From positions 1,019,246 to 1,083,245 of the forward strand of contig NZ_LN881723.1 of assembly GCF_001457415.1 (NCBI RefSeq): DNA of 64,000 nucleotides. Direction: 5' to 3'. The notes under the pieces are model-generated. The model searched no databases, was not told the origin of the DNA, and saw nothing but the letters and a program-made list of their open reading frames with translations. The number at the start of each line of letters is the position of its first letter. The stretch's first letter is position 1. The position numbers and the translations under genes are program-made. The DNA comes from Gorillibacterium timonense. Lineage in GTDB: Bacteria > Bacillota > Bacilli > Paenibacillales > NBRC-103111. Shown here one piece after another: positions 22,977 through 32,321 of this stretch.

Positions 22977-23228
22977 ATGGTCCCATTTGAACGAACCTGG
23001 CCTTACGAAACGCTCGGCTCCGATGTATACGTCTTGGAATGCCCGTTTTGCTCCCGTCCCAATGTTCTCCTGCCGATGAAGAAGGAAGAATTGAAGGAGC
23101 TCCATGACGGGAAAAAGAAGCTGCTCGTCTTCCCCTGCTGCTATAACAGGCTCAAGCTGGTCGATGCGGACGGAGATTATCTGCTCGCCGACCGAACAAT
23201 CCCAAAGCGAAAAAACCCTTTGTCATAA
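22977..23228 (+). CDS. Small CxxC protein
   Basis: 83 residues with a CPFC motif and a later FPCCYNRLKL pair, suggesting one zinc site. It begins MVPFERTWPYETLGSDVYVL. AAGGAG is about 11 bases upstream. It directly follows yycC. Function unknown; I believe it is conserved in related bacilli. Confidence 0.6.
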   Translation: MVPFERTWPYETLGSDVYVLECPFCSRPNVLLPMKKEELKELHDGKKKLLVFPCCYNRLKLVDADGDYLLADRTIPKRKNPLS

Positions 23229-23344
23229 TCAGGACCAATGACGGATATTTATCCGTCATTTTTTCGTTTTTGGGACTTTTTCCCCATATGGAAATCAGAT
23301 ATAATGAATACGAAACTTGTTTCCAAAAATAACCTGCAAATCGA

Positions 23345-24460
23345 GTGGACGCCGTGAACGATTATCTATCCATGATAACGAACGTCTGTGCGCTGATCAC
23401 CATGAGCTATACGGCCGTAAAACTGAAGAAGAAAGCAGAATCCTTCGAATGGTTCGCCGTTCCGATTTATACGGGATTCGCTGCTATCGTGATCATGCTG
23501 ATCTCGATGGAGAGTCCGCTGGGACAGAGCCTGGGGTTTGCTCCGCTCGTCATGGCTTCGCTGCGCTACGGACTCCGACCCGGACTCCTCTCGGCTGTAC
23601 TCCCGACGATCTATGGGATCTTCGGAATGGACATGAGTACATTCGACCTGGTTCAAACCTTTATTCTTCCGGTCATCCTGAGTTCGATCTTTCACAAGAA
23701 GGAATACAGCGATCCCACCACTCCCCTAAGAATCTGGGATGGAGCTGCCGTCAGCGGCTTGCTCCTTCTGGTCCGCTTTGGCAAATGGGCCATTGATCCC
23801 ACCGTTCGCAATGAGTGGTGGGTTACTTCAAACCTGATCCTGTTCGCGGTGTCAGCCGCCGTACTCGCGATCCTCATCCTCATGCTGAACGACGAAACTC
23901 GCAGCCAGCTGGTTCAGCGTCGTCTTGAGCTGCAAGCCAATCAGGACGGTCTCACCGGCCTCCCCAATCTTCACAGCTTTATGAACATGGCGAGGAACGC
24001 CATCAAGTATCAGCGAATCTCCATCTTTATGGTGGATATTGACGATTTTAAGCTCTACAACGATTCCTTCGGTCATCTGCAAGGAGACGATCTGCTTCGC
24101 GAGGTCGGCTCCATTCTTCAAGATACGATCGGAATCGGGGATTACGTCGCTCGGTATGGCGGAGAAGAATTCATCATCCTCTGTCATGAGAACGATCCCG
24201 ACTATCTACACGGAGTGGCAGGCCGCCTCTGCCGAGCGGTGGAAGAGCATTCCTTCTCGCTCGAGGAGCGCTATTTGATTCGGAATATCACCATCTCGAT
24301 CGGGATCGCCGTCTCCGACGGAACCTCCACCGATTTGAAAGCCATCATCGAATATGCCGATCAGGCCTTGTACGAATCCAAGGAATCGGGTAAGAACAGG
24401 CATACGCTCTATCAGGACCGTTCCGAGTATCAAACCGAGTTTACTTATCTGCAAGGATGA
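23345..24460 (+). CDS. Membrane-bound diguanylate cyclase (GGDEF)
   Basis: 371 residues. Five or six membrane segments fill residues 1-185. The GGDEF domain (about 195-360) has NQDGLTGLPNL, MVDIDDFKLYNDSFGHLQGD and an intact active loop YGGEEF. The inhibitory RxxD site is absent (GIGD at that place), so product inhibition is not expected. It makes cyclic di-GMP. The start is uncertain: a GTG at 23345, with another at 23354, and no strong ribosome site. Its 3' end converges on the DUF2225 gene. Confidence 0.85.
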   Translation: MDAVNDYLSMITNVCALITMSYTAVKLKKKAESFEWFAVPIYTGFAAIVIMLISMESPLGQSLGFAPLVMASLRYGLRPGLLSAVLPTIYGIFGMDMSTFDLVQTFILPVILSSIFHKKEYSDPTTPLRIWDGAAVSGLLLLVRFGKWAIDPTVRNEWWVTSNLILFAVSAAVLAILILMLNDETRSQLVQRRLELQANQDGLTGLPNLHSFMNMARNAIKYQRISIFMVDIDDFKLYNDSFGHLQGDDLLREVGSILQDTIGIGDYVARYGGEEFIILCHENDPDYLHGVAGRLCRAVEEHSFSLEERYLIRNITISIGIAVSDGTSTDLKAIIEYADQALYESKESGKNRHTLYQDRSEYQTEFTYLQG

Positions 24461-24471
24461 ACAGGTCCCGA

Positions 24472-25176
24472 CTATACGTGGCCTGTTTCTTTATGGCCGG
24501 AATTCTCCAATTGGTCCTGCATATCCTGCCGGGTAGCCGCCCATTGGTCGCGGCTGGCGCGAATCATCGCGGAGTCGATAATTTTTTTGTCATTAACGAC
24601 CCGATCGAACCAGCGGATCGCCTCGTTGTATTGGCCGAGCCTGCGGTTTAACTCTCCGAGCAGGTACATCAGCCTCGCATTGTTTACGCTAATTCCCTCC
24701 ACTTCATATACCTTTATGTACTCCTCCAGAGCAAGGGTCAAAAACCGCCGTTCCTGTTCTGTATCGCCCTTCTCTCTGTACAGCCATGCAATGTGATGCA
24801 ATAATCCGGCGACCACCCGCTCCTTTTCCTGTTTGATTTGTGCACACAGAAGCGCCAGCTTATACGACTTCAGAGCATCCTCCCAGTTTCGCTCCCCGCT
24901 GTAGTCTACTCCCTGCCAATTTTTGCGGACCGTCAGTTCGAACCTCGTCCGAAATTCCGGCGAAAGCCCTTGCGAGAAATTCTCAGTGAAAGCGTATCCA
25001 CAGAACGGGCAGACCGCTACAACATAATGGTCCGGGTTGATCGTTTTGAACTGGCAGAAGAAATCTGTATCCGTGTAAGCTGACTTCTTAAAGCTAGAGC
25101 GGACCTTGGAGGTTCGGAATTCCGTCTCGCAATAGCCGCATTTCTCGGTTACTTGATATAAAGGTTCCAGCATCAT
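24472..25176 (-). CDS. DUF2225 family protein
   Basis: 234 residues. The N-terminus has two cysteine pairs (KCGYCETEF, VCPFCGYAF) fitting a zinc ribbon, then TPR-like helical repeats (NWEDALKSYKLALLCAQIKQ, LLGELNRRLGQYNEAIRWFD). This is the DUF2225 layout. Function unknown. AGGAAG precedes the ATG. Confidence 0.8.
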   Translation of the reverse strand: MMLEPLYQVTEKCGYCETEFRTSKVRSSFKKSAYTDTDFFCQFKTINPDHYVVAVCPFCGYAFTENFSQGLSPEFRTRFELTVRKNWQGVDYSGERNWEDALKSYKLALLCAQIKQEKERVVAGLLHHIAWLYREKGDTEQERRFLTLALEEYIKVYEVEGISVNNARLMYLLGELNRRLGQYNEAIRWFDRVVNDKKIIDSAMIRASRDQWAATRQDMQDQLENSGHKETGHV

Positions 25177-25212
25177 CCTTACTTCCTCTCTCCGGGTGCC
25201 TATTCTCAGAGC

Positions 25213-25240
25213 GGCAGCGGTTTCTCGCTGCCGTCTTTTT
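25213..25240 (+). terminator. Hairpin and T run in a divergent promoter region
   Basis: GGCAGCG / CGCTGCC with a six-base loop is followed by GTCTTTTT on the + strand. It lies 37 bases outside the DUF2225 start and 140 bases before ylbJ, so it could block antisense transcription into ylbJ or act as an attenuator. No + strand gene ends here. Confidence 0.5.
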
Positions 25241-25382
25241 CTATTTTATCACAGGGTCGGACAAATCACAGTACGAGGATTCACTCGGAAGAATGGGAGC
25301 GGATTCCCTCTCATATACATAGACGAGCCGGTCCTATCGCTTAAGCTAGTTCGCTCAAACAGGCAAGGAGAGGGGGAGCCTC

Positions 25383-26660
25383 ATGGGGCATATCGGATAT
25401 CGGACCGGATTGCTACCGGCAGTAGGGATCACCGCATTGCTGCTGCTCATGCTGTTCGACCCGGGGGAAAGCCTGCAGGCAGCCGTCCGCGGAACCGCAA
25501 TCTGGTGGGATGTGCTGTTCCCCGCCTTGTTTCCCTTCTTCCTGGCATCCGAAGTCATGCTCGGCTTCGGCATCGTCCATTTCTTCGGAACGCTTCTCGA
25601 TCCGCTGATGCGTCCGCTGTTTCGCATCCCCGGCATCGGCGGCTTTGTCATGGCGATGGGCTTCGCTTCCGGATACCCGGTCAGCGCCAAATTAACCTCC
25701 CGGCTCATGGAGCAGAAGCTGATCAACCGAGAGGAGGGCGAAAGGCTGGTCGCCTTCACCACCTCGTCCGATCCGATCTTCCTGATCGGGGCGGTGTCCG
25801 TCGGCTTCTTCGGCGATGCCCGCGTTGCGCTGCTGCTTGCCGCCGCTCATTACGGCTCGGCTCTGGTGCTCGGGTTTCTGATGAGGTTCCACGGCCATTC
25901 AAGGTCTTCGACTCCAGGGGCCTCTTCCTCCATCGAGAAAGCAAGCAAACGGACGAGTGGCCGGACAAGCTTGCTCGCCCGTTCCTTCGATGCCATGCAC
26001 GAGGCGCGCCTTCTGGACGGACGCCCGCTTGGACTCTTGCTTCGCGAAGCCATCGCATCCTCCCTCAAGCTGGTCTTCGTCGTGGGGGGGCTCGTGGTGT
26101 TCTTTTCGGTTTTCCTCGCTGCTTTGCGTTCAAGCGGCCTTCTTTCGCTCATCTCCCGCCCCATCGCCGCTAGTCTCGAGCTGTTCGGGCTGCCTGCGGC
26201 CCTTTCGGACGCCATTGTTGGCGGTCTGTTTGAAGTGACGCTCGGAACAAGCTCTGCCGGACAAGCAGAGGGCGTTCCTCTCCTCTTCCGAATCGCCGCC
26301 GCCGCTTTCGTGCTCTCTTGGGCCGGCTTGTCCGTCCATGCGCAGGTTCTCAGCCTGCTTACGCGCACGACGATGCGCTATTGGCCCTTTTGCCTGGCCC
26401 GGCTGCTCCACGGGATCATGGCCGCCGTGCTCGTCTTTCCGTTAGCCGGACTCCTCTCACCCGAATCGGGGTCTCCAAGCCTCTCTCCCTTGCTGCCCGC
26501 TTTTCTCAGCAGGGCCGCTCCCGGCGATGCTGCCTTATGGCTTACCCGGTATGGCCCCTTGCCCGTCACGATGATCATTTTTGCCGGAATTCTTTTGCTG
26601 CTTGTTTTCCTGATCTTTTTGCAATGGATTTCGTATCAATTGTATAATAGACAGAAATAA
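25383..26660 (+). CDS. ylbJ: Sporulation integral membrane protein YlbJ
   Basis: 425 residues with about eight hydrophobic segments. Family motifs are clear: WWDVLFPALFPFFLASEVML, GFVMAMGFASGYPVSAKLTS, LVAFTTSSDPIFLIGAVSVG. YlbJ is a nucleoside-transporter/YjiH-type membrane protein needed for spore cortex formation in Bacillus. GGAGAGGGGGAG stands just before the ATG. The second half is interrupted by a polar loop (about 175-220). Confidence 0.88.
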   Translation: MGHIGYRTGLLPAVGITALLLLMLFDPGESLQAAVRGTAIWWDVLFPALFPFFLASEVMLGFGIVHFFGTLLDPLMRPLFRIPGIGGFVMAMGFASGYPVSAKLTSRLMEQKLINREEGERLVAFTTSSDPIFLIGAVSVGFFGDARVALLLAAAHYGSALVLGFLMRFHGHSRSSTPGASSSIEKASKRTSGRTSLLARSFDAMHEARLLDGRPLGLLLREAIASSLKLVFVVGGLVVFFSVFLAALRSSGLLSLISRPIAASLELFGLPAALSDAIVGGLFEVTLGTSSAGQAEGVPLLFRIAAAAFVLSWAGLSVHAQVLSLLTRTTMRYWPFCLARLLHGIMAAVLVFPLAGLLSPESGSPSLSPLLPAFLSRAAPGDAALWLTRYGPLPVTMIIFAGILLLLVFLIFLQWISYQLYNRQK

Positions 26661-26717
26661 TTCCCTGTTGACGGCTCCCTGCTAATCGGGCCTCGACGAG
26701 AAAGAGGTGTTCGCGCT

Positions 26718-29240
26718 ATGGCCCAAGATCTCCGAATTCCGGAGCGTTTCGCTTCGCTATCCGAGTTGGCCGGCAATCTCTGGTTCAGCTGGAACGATGG
26801 CGCCACCCGGCTTTTCCGCCACATGGCCCCTGTCCTCTGGGAGCAGCTCTCGCACAATCCCGTCCTCCTGCTGAAGCAACTGACAGAAGAAGATTGGCAG
26901 CGGCTCGCTCAGGACGAGGAATTTGCCGGGCTATACGAGGAGGTCACAGCAACGTGGACCTCTTATCAAGCGGCGAACGCTTGGTTCCAGAAAGAATACC
27001 CCGGTTACCGAAGCGATAGCATCGCCTATTTCTCGGCGGAGTTCGGCTTTCACGAGTCTCTGCCGATCTATTCCGGAGGTCTCGGCGTCCTTGCCGGAGA
27101 CCACCTGAAATCCGCCAGCGACCTCGGCCTGCCGCTGACCGGAATCGGTCTGCTATACCGGAAGGGCTATTTTCGGCAAAAGCTGGACTCCTCCGGCATT
27201 CAGACAGCAGAGCGGGTGGATCATGACTTTGCCGATCATCCGGTACGTCCGGTGCAGGGAGCGGACGGCGGCGAGCTGTTCGTGGATGTCCTGATCGAGC
27301 ACGACTTGGTGAAGCTAAAGATTTGGGCGACCCAGATCGGCCGGGTCACCCTCTACCTGCTCGATTCCGATCTGGAAGACAATTCGCCGGTGAATCGCGA
27401 GCTGACCTCTCAGCTCTACGGCGGCGGACAGGACATGCGCATCGCCCAGGAGCTGATTCTCGGCGTCGGCGGCGTTCGCGCCTTGCGAGCTCTCCGCCTT
27501 GCACCTGCTGCTTACCACATCAATGAAGGACACGCGGCCTTCCTTTCGCTGGAGCGCATCCGCGAATACCTAGCTGCCGGATTTCCGTATGAGACCGCTC
27601 TGGAGCTGGTGCGTGCGAGCACGATCTTCACGACCCATACCCCGGTTCCAGCCGGACACGATACCTTCCCGCTCGATCTGTTCCATCGTAACCTGGATGG
27701 ATATCTCCCGGTCTTCGGCTCCGCTCGAGAATCCGTGATCAACCTTGGCTTCGATCCGGACAAAAACCAGTTCAATATGACCTTCCTAGCCATGAACTGC
27801 GCCGCCTTGCGCAATGGCGTCAGCAAGCTGCACGGCCATGTCTCCCGCATGATGTTCAAAGGCTTTCTCGGCGGCTTTGAGGTTGACGAGGTGCCGATCG
27901 GGCATGTCACCAACGGGGTTCATATGGAAAGCTGGACCGCTCCGGAGATCGCGGAGCTCTATGACCGACATCTTCCGGCCGATTGGCGGACCGATCAGGC
28001 AGACGCTTCTCTGTGGCTTGGAGTCTCCTCCATTCCGGATGAAGAGCTGTGGGACCGCCACCACAAGCTGAAGAAGAAGCTGGTCGACACCGCTCGAGCC
28101 AATCTGGAGGAGCAGCGGCGCCGCAACGGGGAGAGCCCGGAACGGATCTCGGAAGCCGGGACCCTGCTGAATCCCGAAGCTCTCACCATCGGCTTCGCCC
28201 GTCGTTTCGCTACCTACAAGCGCGCCAATCTACTGTTCAAGGATTTGCCGCGTCTCAGCCAGATCCTCAATCATCCGACCCGGCCGGTGCAATTCCTCTT
28301 TGCCGGCAAGGCCCATCCGGCGGATATTCCCGGTCAGGACTTGATCCGAGAGATTTACCGCGTCTCTCAGTTGAATGAATTCCGCGGTAAGGTCGTCATG
28401 CTGGAGAATTACGACATCGGGCTCGCTCGGGAGCTTGTCCAAGGCGTAGACATCTGGCTGAACAATCCGCTCCGTCCCTTGGAAGCGAGCGGAACTAGCG
28501 GCGAAAAGGCTGCGATGAACGGAGTGCTCAATTTCAGCGTTCTGGACGGCTGGTGGGAGGAAGGCTACGACGGCGCGAACGGGTGGTCCATCGAATCGGA
28601 CCCGCACAGCGACTGGCAAGCCCAAGAGCAGCAAAACGCCGATTCGCTGTATTCCCGGCTCGAAAATGAGATCATCCCGCTCTATTACGCGGATGCCGAT
28701 GCGGATTGTCCGCACACCTGGATCTCGCGGATGAAGCATTCCATCCAGACCCTTGCGCACGAATATAATACAAACCGGATGGTGCAGGATTACACCCGGG
28801 AGTTCTATGTTCCGACGATGGAACGGTTCTGCCGCTTCACGGCGAACGACCATGCCGAAGCCGAGGCGCTAGCCCGGTTCAAGAAGCTCGTGAACGACCA
28901 TTGGCCGGAAGTGAGCGTGACCCTTGTCGAGGACAAACCGGAAGAGTCGGCTCCCGCAGGGCTGAAGGAGGTCGACGTGGAGATCGGGCTCGGCTTGCTC
29001 CCGGCAGATTCCGTCGCGGCCGAAATCGTCTATTACGCCGATAACTCCGAGGGAATCTGGGAGCCGGTTCACGTCCCTCTGGAACGAAAGGAAGAGCTCG
29101 GAGGCGGTAAGGTCCGGTTCCGCGGACAGATCCCGGTCCATCTTCATCACCTGGAGCATTATTCGGTGAGGGTTCGTCCCGACCATCCCCTGTTCGCTCA
29201 CCGTTTCGAGATGCCTCTCGGATTCACGACGGTACATTAA
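26718..29240 (+). CDS. glgP: Alpha-glucan (glycogen) phosphorylase, GT35
   Basis: 840 residues. The N-terminal DUF3417 block is present (LASLAGNLWFSWN-type: LSELAGNLWFSWNDGATRLF), then the phosphorylase core (YFSAEFGFHESLPIYSGGLG, HINEGHAAFLSLERI, FTTHTPVPAGHDTF). The pyridoxal phosphate lysine is in EASGTSGEKAAMNGVLN. It releases glucose 1-phosphate from glycogen or maltodextrin. This is the shorter class, distinct from B. subtilis GlgP. It has its own terminator and no glg partners beside it. Confidence 0.9.
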   Translation: MAQDLRIPERFASLSELAGNLWFSWNDGATRLFRHMAPVLWEQLSHNPVLLLKQLTEEDWQRLAQDEEFAGLYEEVTATWTSYQAANAWFQKEYPGYRSDSIAYFSAEFGFHESLPIYSGGLGVLAGDHLKSASDLGLPLTGIGLLYRKGYFRQKLDSSGIQTAERVDHDFADHPVRPVQGADGGELFVDVLIEHDLVKLKIWATQIGRVTLYLLDSDLEDNSPVNRELTSQLYGGGQDMRIAQELILGVGGVRALRALRLAPAAYHINEGHAAFLSLERIREYLAAGFPYETALELVRASTIFTTHTPVPAGHDTFPLDLFHRNLDGYLPVFGSARESVINLGFDPDKNQFNMTFLAMNCAALRNGVSKLHGHVSRMMFKGFLGGFEVDEVPIGHVTNGVHMESWTAPEIAELYDRHLPADWRTDQADASLWLGVSSIPDEELWDRHHKLKKKLVDTARANLEEQRRRNGESPERISEAGTLLNPEALTIGFARRFATYKRANLLFKDLPRLSQILNHPTRPVQFLFAGKAHPADIPGQDLIREIYRVSQLNEFRGKVVMLENYDIGLARELVQGVDIWLNNPLRPLEASGTSGEKAAMNGVLNFSVLDGWWEEGYDGANGWSIESDPHSDWQAQEQQNADSLYSRLENEIIPLYYADADADCPHTWISRMKHSIQTLAHEYNTNRMVQDYTREFYVPTMERFCRFTANDHAEAEALARFKKLVNDHWPEVSVTLVEDKPEESAPAGLKEVDVEIGLGLLPADSVAAEIVYYADNSEGIWEPVHVPLERKEELGGGKVRFRGQIPVHLHHLEHYSVRVRPDHPLFAHRFEMPLGFTTVH

Positions 29241-29253
29241 GTGAATGCTATTG

Positions 29254-29281
29254 CGCCGCCCAAGAGGGCGGCGTTTGTTTT
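29254..29281 (+). terminator. Terminator after glycogen phosphorylase
   Basis: A perfect eight-pair GC stem CGCCGCCC / GGGCGGCG with loop AAGA, followed by TTTGTTTT. Confidence 0.85.
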
Positions 29282-29334
29282 ATCACAGCTTTTTGATATG
29301 ATAGACAGGACAGGTTGGTAAGGAGGATGCGAGT

Positions 29335-30153
29335 TTGAAGTACTTCATCATCAATCGCGGCGACGGCGTCTCCTTGGCGCTGCATGAACGGTTTACCCGG
29401 CTCGCGGACCAGCTCGGTCTTACGCTCGACGAGGAGGCTCCCGACACGGTGCTCTCGATCGGCGGTGACGGAACCATGCTGCAAGCCTTTCATAAATACA
29501 AGGATCAGCTTGACCGCCTTGCGTTTGTCGGTCTTCATACCGGCCGGCTCGGGTTCTTCGCTGACTGGAAGCCGGAGGAGCTGGAGACGATGGCCCGGGT
29601 CATGGCGCGGCCGCTTGAGGAGAACGCAAACCGAATGGTGGAGTATCCCCTCTTGTCCATCGAGCTTCGCACCAAGACCAGCCAAGAGATTCATCTAGCG
29701 CTGAACGAATTTACGATAAAAGGGATCGAGGAAACGATGGTCGCGCAGCTGGATGTGAACGACGTGATCTTCGAGACGTTCCGCGGGGACGGCATCTGCA
29801 TCTCCAGCCCATCCGGCAGCACGGCGTATAATAAAAGCCTGGGAGGAGCGGTGATCCACCCGTCCATCCCCTGTTTGCAAATCACCGAGATCGCCTCGAT
29901 CAACAACCGGGTGTTCCGCACGGTCGGCTCTTCCCTGGTGCTGCCCAAGCATCATCATTGCGACATTTATCCGCAAGCGGACAAACGGATGATGCTGTCG
30001 CTCGATCATCTGGGACTTCAGCGCAGCGATCTGATATCCATTCGGGTGAGCGTGGCGAAGGAGACGATCCGGTTTGCCCGCTACCGTCCGTATCCGTTTT
30101 GGAGCCGCGTTCAGAGAGCCTTCATCGGCCAGGAGCCCACAACGGATTTCTAA
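29335..30153 (+). CDS. nadK: NAD kinase
   Basis: 272 residues, starting at a TTG after AAGGAGG. The family signature LSIGGDGTML and the second block GDGICISSPSGSTAYNKSLG are intact, followed by NAD-binding strands. It phosphorylates NAD to NADP. The gene is monocistronic and ends in a double terminator. Confidence 0.92.
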   Translation: MKYFIINRGDGVSLALHERFTRLADQLGLTLDEEAPDTVLSIGGDGTMLQAFHKYKDQLDRLAFVGLHTGRLGFFADWKPEELETMARVMARPLEENANRMVEYPLLSIELRTKTSQEIHLALNEFTIKGIEETMVAQLDVNDVIFETFRGDGICISSPSGSTAYNKSLGGAVIHPSIPCLQITEIASINNRVFRTVGSSLVLPKHHHCDIYPQADKRMMLSLDHLGLQRSDLISIRVSVAKETIRFARYRPYPFWSRVQRAFIGQEPTTDF

Positions 30154-30201
30154 GATCGACGGATATGAGACTGTAAAATGTAAAACAACACCATCAATTA
30201 A

Positions 30202-30275
30202 GGAGCACAAGCCTTTTCCATGCTTGTGCTCCAAAAAAACAGCAAGCCCCTTAGGAGGCTTGCTGTTTGTGTTTA
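30202..30275 (+). terminator. Tandem terminators after nadK
   Basis: First stem GGAGCACAAGC / GCTTGTGCTCC (30202-30212/30222-30232) followed by seven A, so it also works as a minus-strand terminator. Second stem AACAGCAAGCC / GGCTTGCTGTT (30238-30248/30257-30267) followed by TGTGTTT. Together they separate nadK from the convergent yutD gene. Confidence 0.8.
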
Positions 30276-30449
30276 GTAGGGGCTGAAGCATCAAGGGGTA
30301 GATGCCCTTTAGCGAATGCTAGAGCAAGGGCAGCTCATAACCTGCGGGTTCCGCACGTTTCATTCCGCTTCCATTCCCCTTATCTTACCGATCGATTCCG
30401 TTTCGATCAATCCGTACGACGATGCCGGACAATGGACTTGCTATCGCGA

Positions 30450-31457
30450 TCAATTCCCTGACGGAGGCTGGGCATTCGGGCCCTGAGGCCGTTGTCTCGG
30501 CGGACGAGGGCTCCCCTGTTCTGAGGAAGCGGGGTTTCCGCTTCCCTCCTGATGGCCCCCTCCTCCGTGCCGGCGTTTCCGGTACGGCATGGGGCGGCGA
30601 TCATGCGAGGAGGTTTCCGCGACGGCCTGCTCATTCCGCGGCTTGTCCGCATTGGGCTTCCGGTGGTGGCGCTTGTCCGGACGGTCGTTTCGGACGTGAT
30701 GCTCCGACTGCGGCTGCTGCTCGGACCGTTCCGGGCGATCTGCATGCCTTGTCATACGTTCTTGCTGCTTATCCGTTCGATCGGGACGCGGTCCGGAATG
30801 CTCGGAATTCCGCGACGGCCGATCCGGCTGACGGTTCGGTCGTTCCTGCTGGCGGTCGGAATTCCGATCCTGCCGTGGGCGCGAGGACCGGTCGCCGTCC
30901 GGACGCGGAGATTTCTTGTCCGGCCATTGGACGCGTTCGCCGCCCGGACGGCTTGGTTCGCGCTCGGACGACGCGGAGCCTCCCGCGCTGCGGGTCTCCG
31001 GCCCTCTCTCGCGGACAGGCCGGCTGTCCGGCCGCACGGGGCGGACCGGCCGCGGCTCCCCACTGCGGTTGTAGCGGTCGGGCCGCTCGAGCTTGTCCGG
31101 CCGACCGGCTTCGTTCGACGCAGCGGCTCCCTCGACTTGTCCGCCCTCTTCCAGTATAGCCGCTTCCTCGCTCGTACGGTCGCTTTGACCGACCTTTTCC
31201 AACACGAAGTAAGCGCATCCGAAATTGCAGTATTCGTTAATGTAATCCTCGAGGTTGACGATCGAGGATTCCTTGGTCATTCGCGGATTGGCTTCCTTGA
31301 AGAAACCGCGCAAACGAAGCTGGTTGTAGCCCCAGTCGCCGACGACATAGTCATAGCGCTCCAGAACCTCGCTGTACCGGTTGCGAAACATTTCCAAATT
31401 CCAACCGCTCTTGTTTTCCTTCACCAATTCATATACATTGCCGCCAACGTGAAACAA
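30450..31457 (-). CDS. yutD: YutD-family protein with long arginine/proline-rich tail
   Basis: 335 residues from a TTG preceded by GGGGGTG. Residues 1-85 are the YutD/DUF1027 domain (GWNLEMFRNRYSEVLERYDY, VVGDWGYNQLRLRGFF, EDYINEYCNFGCAYFVLEKV). The remaining 250 residues are low-complexity, rich in R, P, D, E, Q and S (for example RPRQDRNSDRQQERPNRQPD), the composition of RNA-binding or phase-separating tails. Bacillus YutD is far shorter. A role in RNA handling is inferred from composition only. Confidence 0.75.
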   Translation of the reverse strand: MFHVGGNVYELVKENKSGWNLEMFRNRYSEVLERYDYVVGDWGYNQLRLRGFFKEANPRMTKESSIVNLEDYINEYCNFGCAYFVLEKVGQSDRTSEEAAILEEGGQVEGAAASNEAGRPDKLERPDRYNRSGEPRPVRPVRPDSRPVRERGPETRSAGGSASSEREPSRPGGERVQWPDKKSPRPDGDRSSRPRQDRNSDRQQERPNRQPDRPSRNSEHSGPRPDRTDKQQERMTRHADRPERSEQQPQSEHHVRNDRPDKRHHRKPNADKPRNEQAVAETSSHDRRPMPYRKRRHGGGGHQEGSGNPASSEQGSPRPPRQRPQGPNAQPPSGN

Positions 31458-31601
31458 ATTCGCACCCCCATCCCCGTGAATGCCCGGGGTTTCCGACAAA
31501 TTCCTTTCTCGTATTATACCATGAAAAGTCCAACATTCCACTTTCCGCCTGGCGGGAGTATAATTGGAGAAATGAATTTCAGACATAAAGGAGCTAACCC
31601 C

Positions 31602-32111
31602 ATGGTAACCCTTAGAGAAGCGGTTCGCGAAGATGTGCCCGAGCTGCTCCGCATCTATAACCATTACGTTCAAACCTCTACCGCAACCTTCGATTTGGAG
31701 CCGCAAAGCCTGGAGCAGCGTCTCGAATGGTTCTCGCATTACGGAGGCAGCTATCCCTTGCTCGTGGCGGAATCCGACGGATGCCTTGCCGGTTATGCCT
31801 ACCTGTCGGTCTTCCGGGCAAAGCCCGCTTATCGGCCGACTGTGGAGAGCTCGGTCTATCTCGATAAAGCCTTTCATAACCGCGGAATCGGAACCATGCT
31901 GATGAAAGAGCTGCTGCGCAGAAGCAAGACGCTCGGCTACCATTCGGTGATCGCCTGCATAACCGTAGGCAACGACACGAGCGTACACATGCACGAACGG
32001 TTTGGCTACCGGCTCGTAGGCACCTTTCCGCAAACGGGCTGGAAATTTAACGGCTGGCACGATGTTCAGTTTTATCAGCTTATGCTTGAAGAATGGCAAA
32101 TGGAATCTTAA
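31602..32111 (+). CDS. GNAT acetyltransferase (phosphinothricin acetyltransferase-like)
   Basis: 169 residues. It begins VTLREAVREDVPELLRIYNH, has the acetyl-CoA loop AFHNRGIGTMLMKELL, and ends with the substrate-side GTFPQTGWKFNGWHDVQFYQ typical of the Pat/Bar subgroup. AAAGGAG precedes the ATG. Many family members act on other amines or amino acids such as methionine sulfone, so the substrate is not assigned. Confidence 0.85.
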   Translation: MVTLREAVREDVPELLRIYNHYVQTSTATFDLEPQSLEQRLEWFSHYGGSYPLLVAESDGCLAGYAYLSVFRAKPAYRPTVESSVYLDKAFHNRGIGTMLMKELLRRSKTLGYHSVIACITVGNDTSVHMHERFGYRLVGTFPQTGWKFNGWHDVQFYQLMLEEWQMES

Positions 32112-32133
32112 GAATTCGATGCGTCCAGGGACG

Positions 32134-32172
32134 AAAGCACTCTTGCCGGGTAACCGGTCAGGGTGCTTTTTC
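32134..32172 (+). terminator. Terminator after the acetyltransferase gene
   Basis: AAAGCAC / GTGCTTT outer stem with an inner CCGG-GTAA-CCGG hairpin, followed by TTCG. Confidence 0.65.
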
Positions 32173-32321
32173 GATACATGCCCTTCCAGTCTCCATCAAT
32201 TCCCAGCCGGAGAATTGCCGCTTCTGCCTTTCGCTGCCGGATAATTCAAGCCTACCTGAACATGCTAACGTACATATCGGGGACAGTCCTGACTTCTTAT
32301 GCAAAAGGCAGGAGATGAAGC

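Noticed and set aside
30552..31600. Long + strand frame opposite the yutD tail
   Set aside because: Antisense shadow of a GC-rich low-complexity tail; the acetyltransferase start is set by its own ribosome site at 31602.
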